Assembly (NCBI GenBank): GCA_002746535.1
Contig: NVWA01000030.1
Location: forward strand, 156-64,155
Direction of reading: 5' to 3'
Length of the DNA stretch: 64,000 nucleotides
From: Planctomycetota bacterium
Lineage (GTDB): Bacteria > Planctomycetota > GCA-2746535
The notes under the pieces were generated by a model. The model saw nothing but the letters and a program-made list of their open reading frames with translations. It made no database searches and was not told the DNA's origin. Below, in pieces: positions 62,825 through 64,000 of this stretch. Each line of letters starts with the position of its first letter. The stretch's first letter is position 1. The position numbers and the translations under genes are program-made.

Positions 62825-64000
62825 ATGATTCCAACTGATGGAAAGTACCACCCTATTGTCCAATGTTATTTAAATTCTAATGTGTTGAATAATTTAGATC
62901 TTCTAAAAGAAAAGATATCGCCAGAAGAGTATTCCGTTTTTAAAATTCAAAAACAACTTCTCGATATCATTGAGTCAGATATAAAAAAATCAGAAAAATT
63001 TTACAATAAAGCCGTCTCCGAATTAAATAATTTTTTATTTAAAAGAGATGTGCCGGATCACAATCTTTATTTTTTGTGCTTAATTTATTGGTTTAGCGCA
63101 TGTTTAAGATTAGAGAAATATGTTGATGCGAAATTTGTAAAAAGCAATCTTGATAGCGCTTTAACTGATAAATTAGTGCCCGAATTGATAGCGGAGTTTT
63201 ATGCAATCCAAGGCTTTTATTTAAGAAAAGTTGGAATGCTTCGCGAGGGCTTAAAGAGTTTATCAAAAAGTAAAAAAATACTTGATGCTAACAATTCAAA
63301 ATATCCGAATCATTTAATAACATACGGAAATTTAACTTGTTACTTTTGTACATATCCATCCATAAAAAAAGAATTAAGTTTATTTCGAAAATTACAAGAT
63401 CAAAATTTAGCACCTTGGGATAATATTTTCAATTTTTTTTATTCTGTTGAAATAGGAGATCTAAAGACAGCATGGATCTGTTATAAAAAAATTCCTAATT
63501 TTGATAATAAAAAAAATATAGTCGAAAATAAAATTATAGCCTACGCAAGTATTTTTAAATTATTGAGTTTAGATTGGCAAGTAATTAAATTCAGCGAAAC
63601 AGAAAAAAAAGAAATAGATTCATTAATTCCACTTAAATACCCTGAACGATTCAATCTGATTACTTCTGATCTGGTAGAAGTTTTTAATAAAACTTATTCA
63701 AAAGATTTAGAAATAGCATTAGAGTTGTCAAGAAAAACTAAACATGAGAATTCTTCTGAGTCAAGTTGGTTTTATTGTATACATTTAAGAATTGAATTGT
63801 CAGTTGGCAATGTTAATACAGCTGAGCTTTCTTTAAAAAGAATTAAAGAAAATGGTTATGATTATTTTTGGAATGATTGGTTCCAAACTAGAATTGAACT
63901 CTTAAAAAAGAATACTGATAATGCACGATTTTATTTTAATAAATTAATGAAGTCAATTAAGAAACACCATGCCGAAGATCGATTCAATTTTGAATTTAAA
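62825..64000 (+). CDS. Sigma-54 activator-like protein, module 3, N-terminal TPR-like part (runs off the window)
   Basis: Open from ATG 62825 to the window end (392 codons). Only the sensory half is visible: helical TPR-like repeats such as FYAIQGFYLRKVGMLREGLK, WNDWFQTRIELLKKNTDNAR then FYFNKLMKSIKKHHAEDRFN, matching in pattern the last sensory repeats of the activators at 41432 and 57238 (ARFHFKRLYGRC, AARHFAAIHKYC). By homology an AAA+ domain should follow. It is divergent from the NMO/FeeM operon with its sigma-54 promoter. A truncated duplicate of its start lies at 60236. Confidence 0.8.
   Translation, partial: MIPTDGKYHPIVQCYLNSNVLNNLDLLKEKISPEEYSVFKIQKQLLDIIESDIKKSEKFYNKAVSELNNFLFKRDVPDHNLYFLCLIYWFSACLRLEKYVDAKFVKSNLDSALTDKLVPELIAEFYAIQGFYLRKVGMLREGLKSLSKSKKILDANNSKYPNHLITYGNLTCYFCTYPSIKKELSLFRKLQDQNLAPWDNIFNFFYSVEIGDLKTAWICYKKIPNFDNKKNIVENKIIAYASIFKLLSLDWQVIKFSETEKKEIDSLIPLKYPERFNLITSDLVEVFNKTYSKDLEIALELSRKTKHENSSESSWFYCIHLRIELSVGNVNTAELSLKRIKENGYDYFWNDWFQTRIELLKKNTDNARFYFNKLMKSIKKHHAEDRFNFEFK

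Overview
The window is about 64 kb of low-GC DNA (roughly one third G+C by eye). The gene content suggests the PVC group, most likely a marine Lentisphaerota relative. The clues are a sulfatase, a DUF2961/GH172 enzyme, phytanoyl-CoA-dioxygenase-like oxygenases paired with AraC regulators, an ECF sigma factor fused to a membrane anchor and a long repeat domain, three tandem AIM24 proteins and REP-like hairpin repeats. The assignment rests on gene content only. No rRNA, tRNA or CRISPR array was seen.

Layout. (a) 1-522 is a GC-rich fragment of a HipA kinase on the minus strand. It is joined abruptly to an AT-rich recC tail - recB - recD operon (520-6229), and the junction looks like an assembly chimera or a recent insertion. 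(b) 6.4-10.2 kb holds an acidic protein with a regular 18-residue repeat, a DUF3147 membrane protein divergent from a CsoR/RcnR-type repressor with a clear operator between them, and an AraC/PhyH pair. (c) 10.2-14.8 kb holds the sigma-fusion gene, bordered by decayed genes (tyrosine recombinase tail, LRR fragment, frameshifted HEPN-like gene), TGTCCTT iterons and covarying hairpin repeats. (d) 14.8-22.7 kb holds a GntR/LacI hybrid regulator with two secreted Kelch-like proteins, a DegT aminotransferase divergent from a LacI regulator across a strong operator, and a second AraC/PhyH pair. (e) 22.8-31.5 kb holds three AIM24 paralogues, a HAD phosphatase, an MFS transporter, Maf, a secreted esterase among REP-like repeats, a probable pseudokinase and a solute-binding protein. 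(f) 31.6-38.3 kb is a catabolic cluster: an HpaB-type flavin monooxygenase and a hydrolase, divergent from a GntR-FCD regulator, nitrilase, cupin, DUF2848 and acetyl-xylan-esterase-like genes.

(g) 38.8-64 kb is the most interesting part. Three times, an N-acyl amino acid synthase-like (FeeM/autoinducer-synthase-like) enzyme together with a flavoenzyme is transcribed divergently from a sigma-54 activator. Each activator has a TPR-like sensory half and, in the two complete copies, a winged-helix-like C-terminus. Module 1 has separate FeeM and VAO/PCMH-type FAD oxidase genes; module 2 has the same two activities fused in one 835-residue protein, followed by two tandem fatty acid desaturases; module 3 has a nitronate monooxygenase/PfaD-like enzyme followed by FeeM. 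Sequences matching -24/-12 sigma-54 promoters lie ahead of all three enzyme operons and ahead of a lone JmjC/cupin-8 oxygenase with an HxA motif. I infer a sigma-54-controlled pathway for (un)saturated N-acyl amino acid-type lipids, modified by flavoenzymes and possibly used as signals. A sulfatase/GNAT pair, an AraC regulator, a DUF4003 protein and a GC-richer GH172 gene are interspersed.
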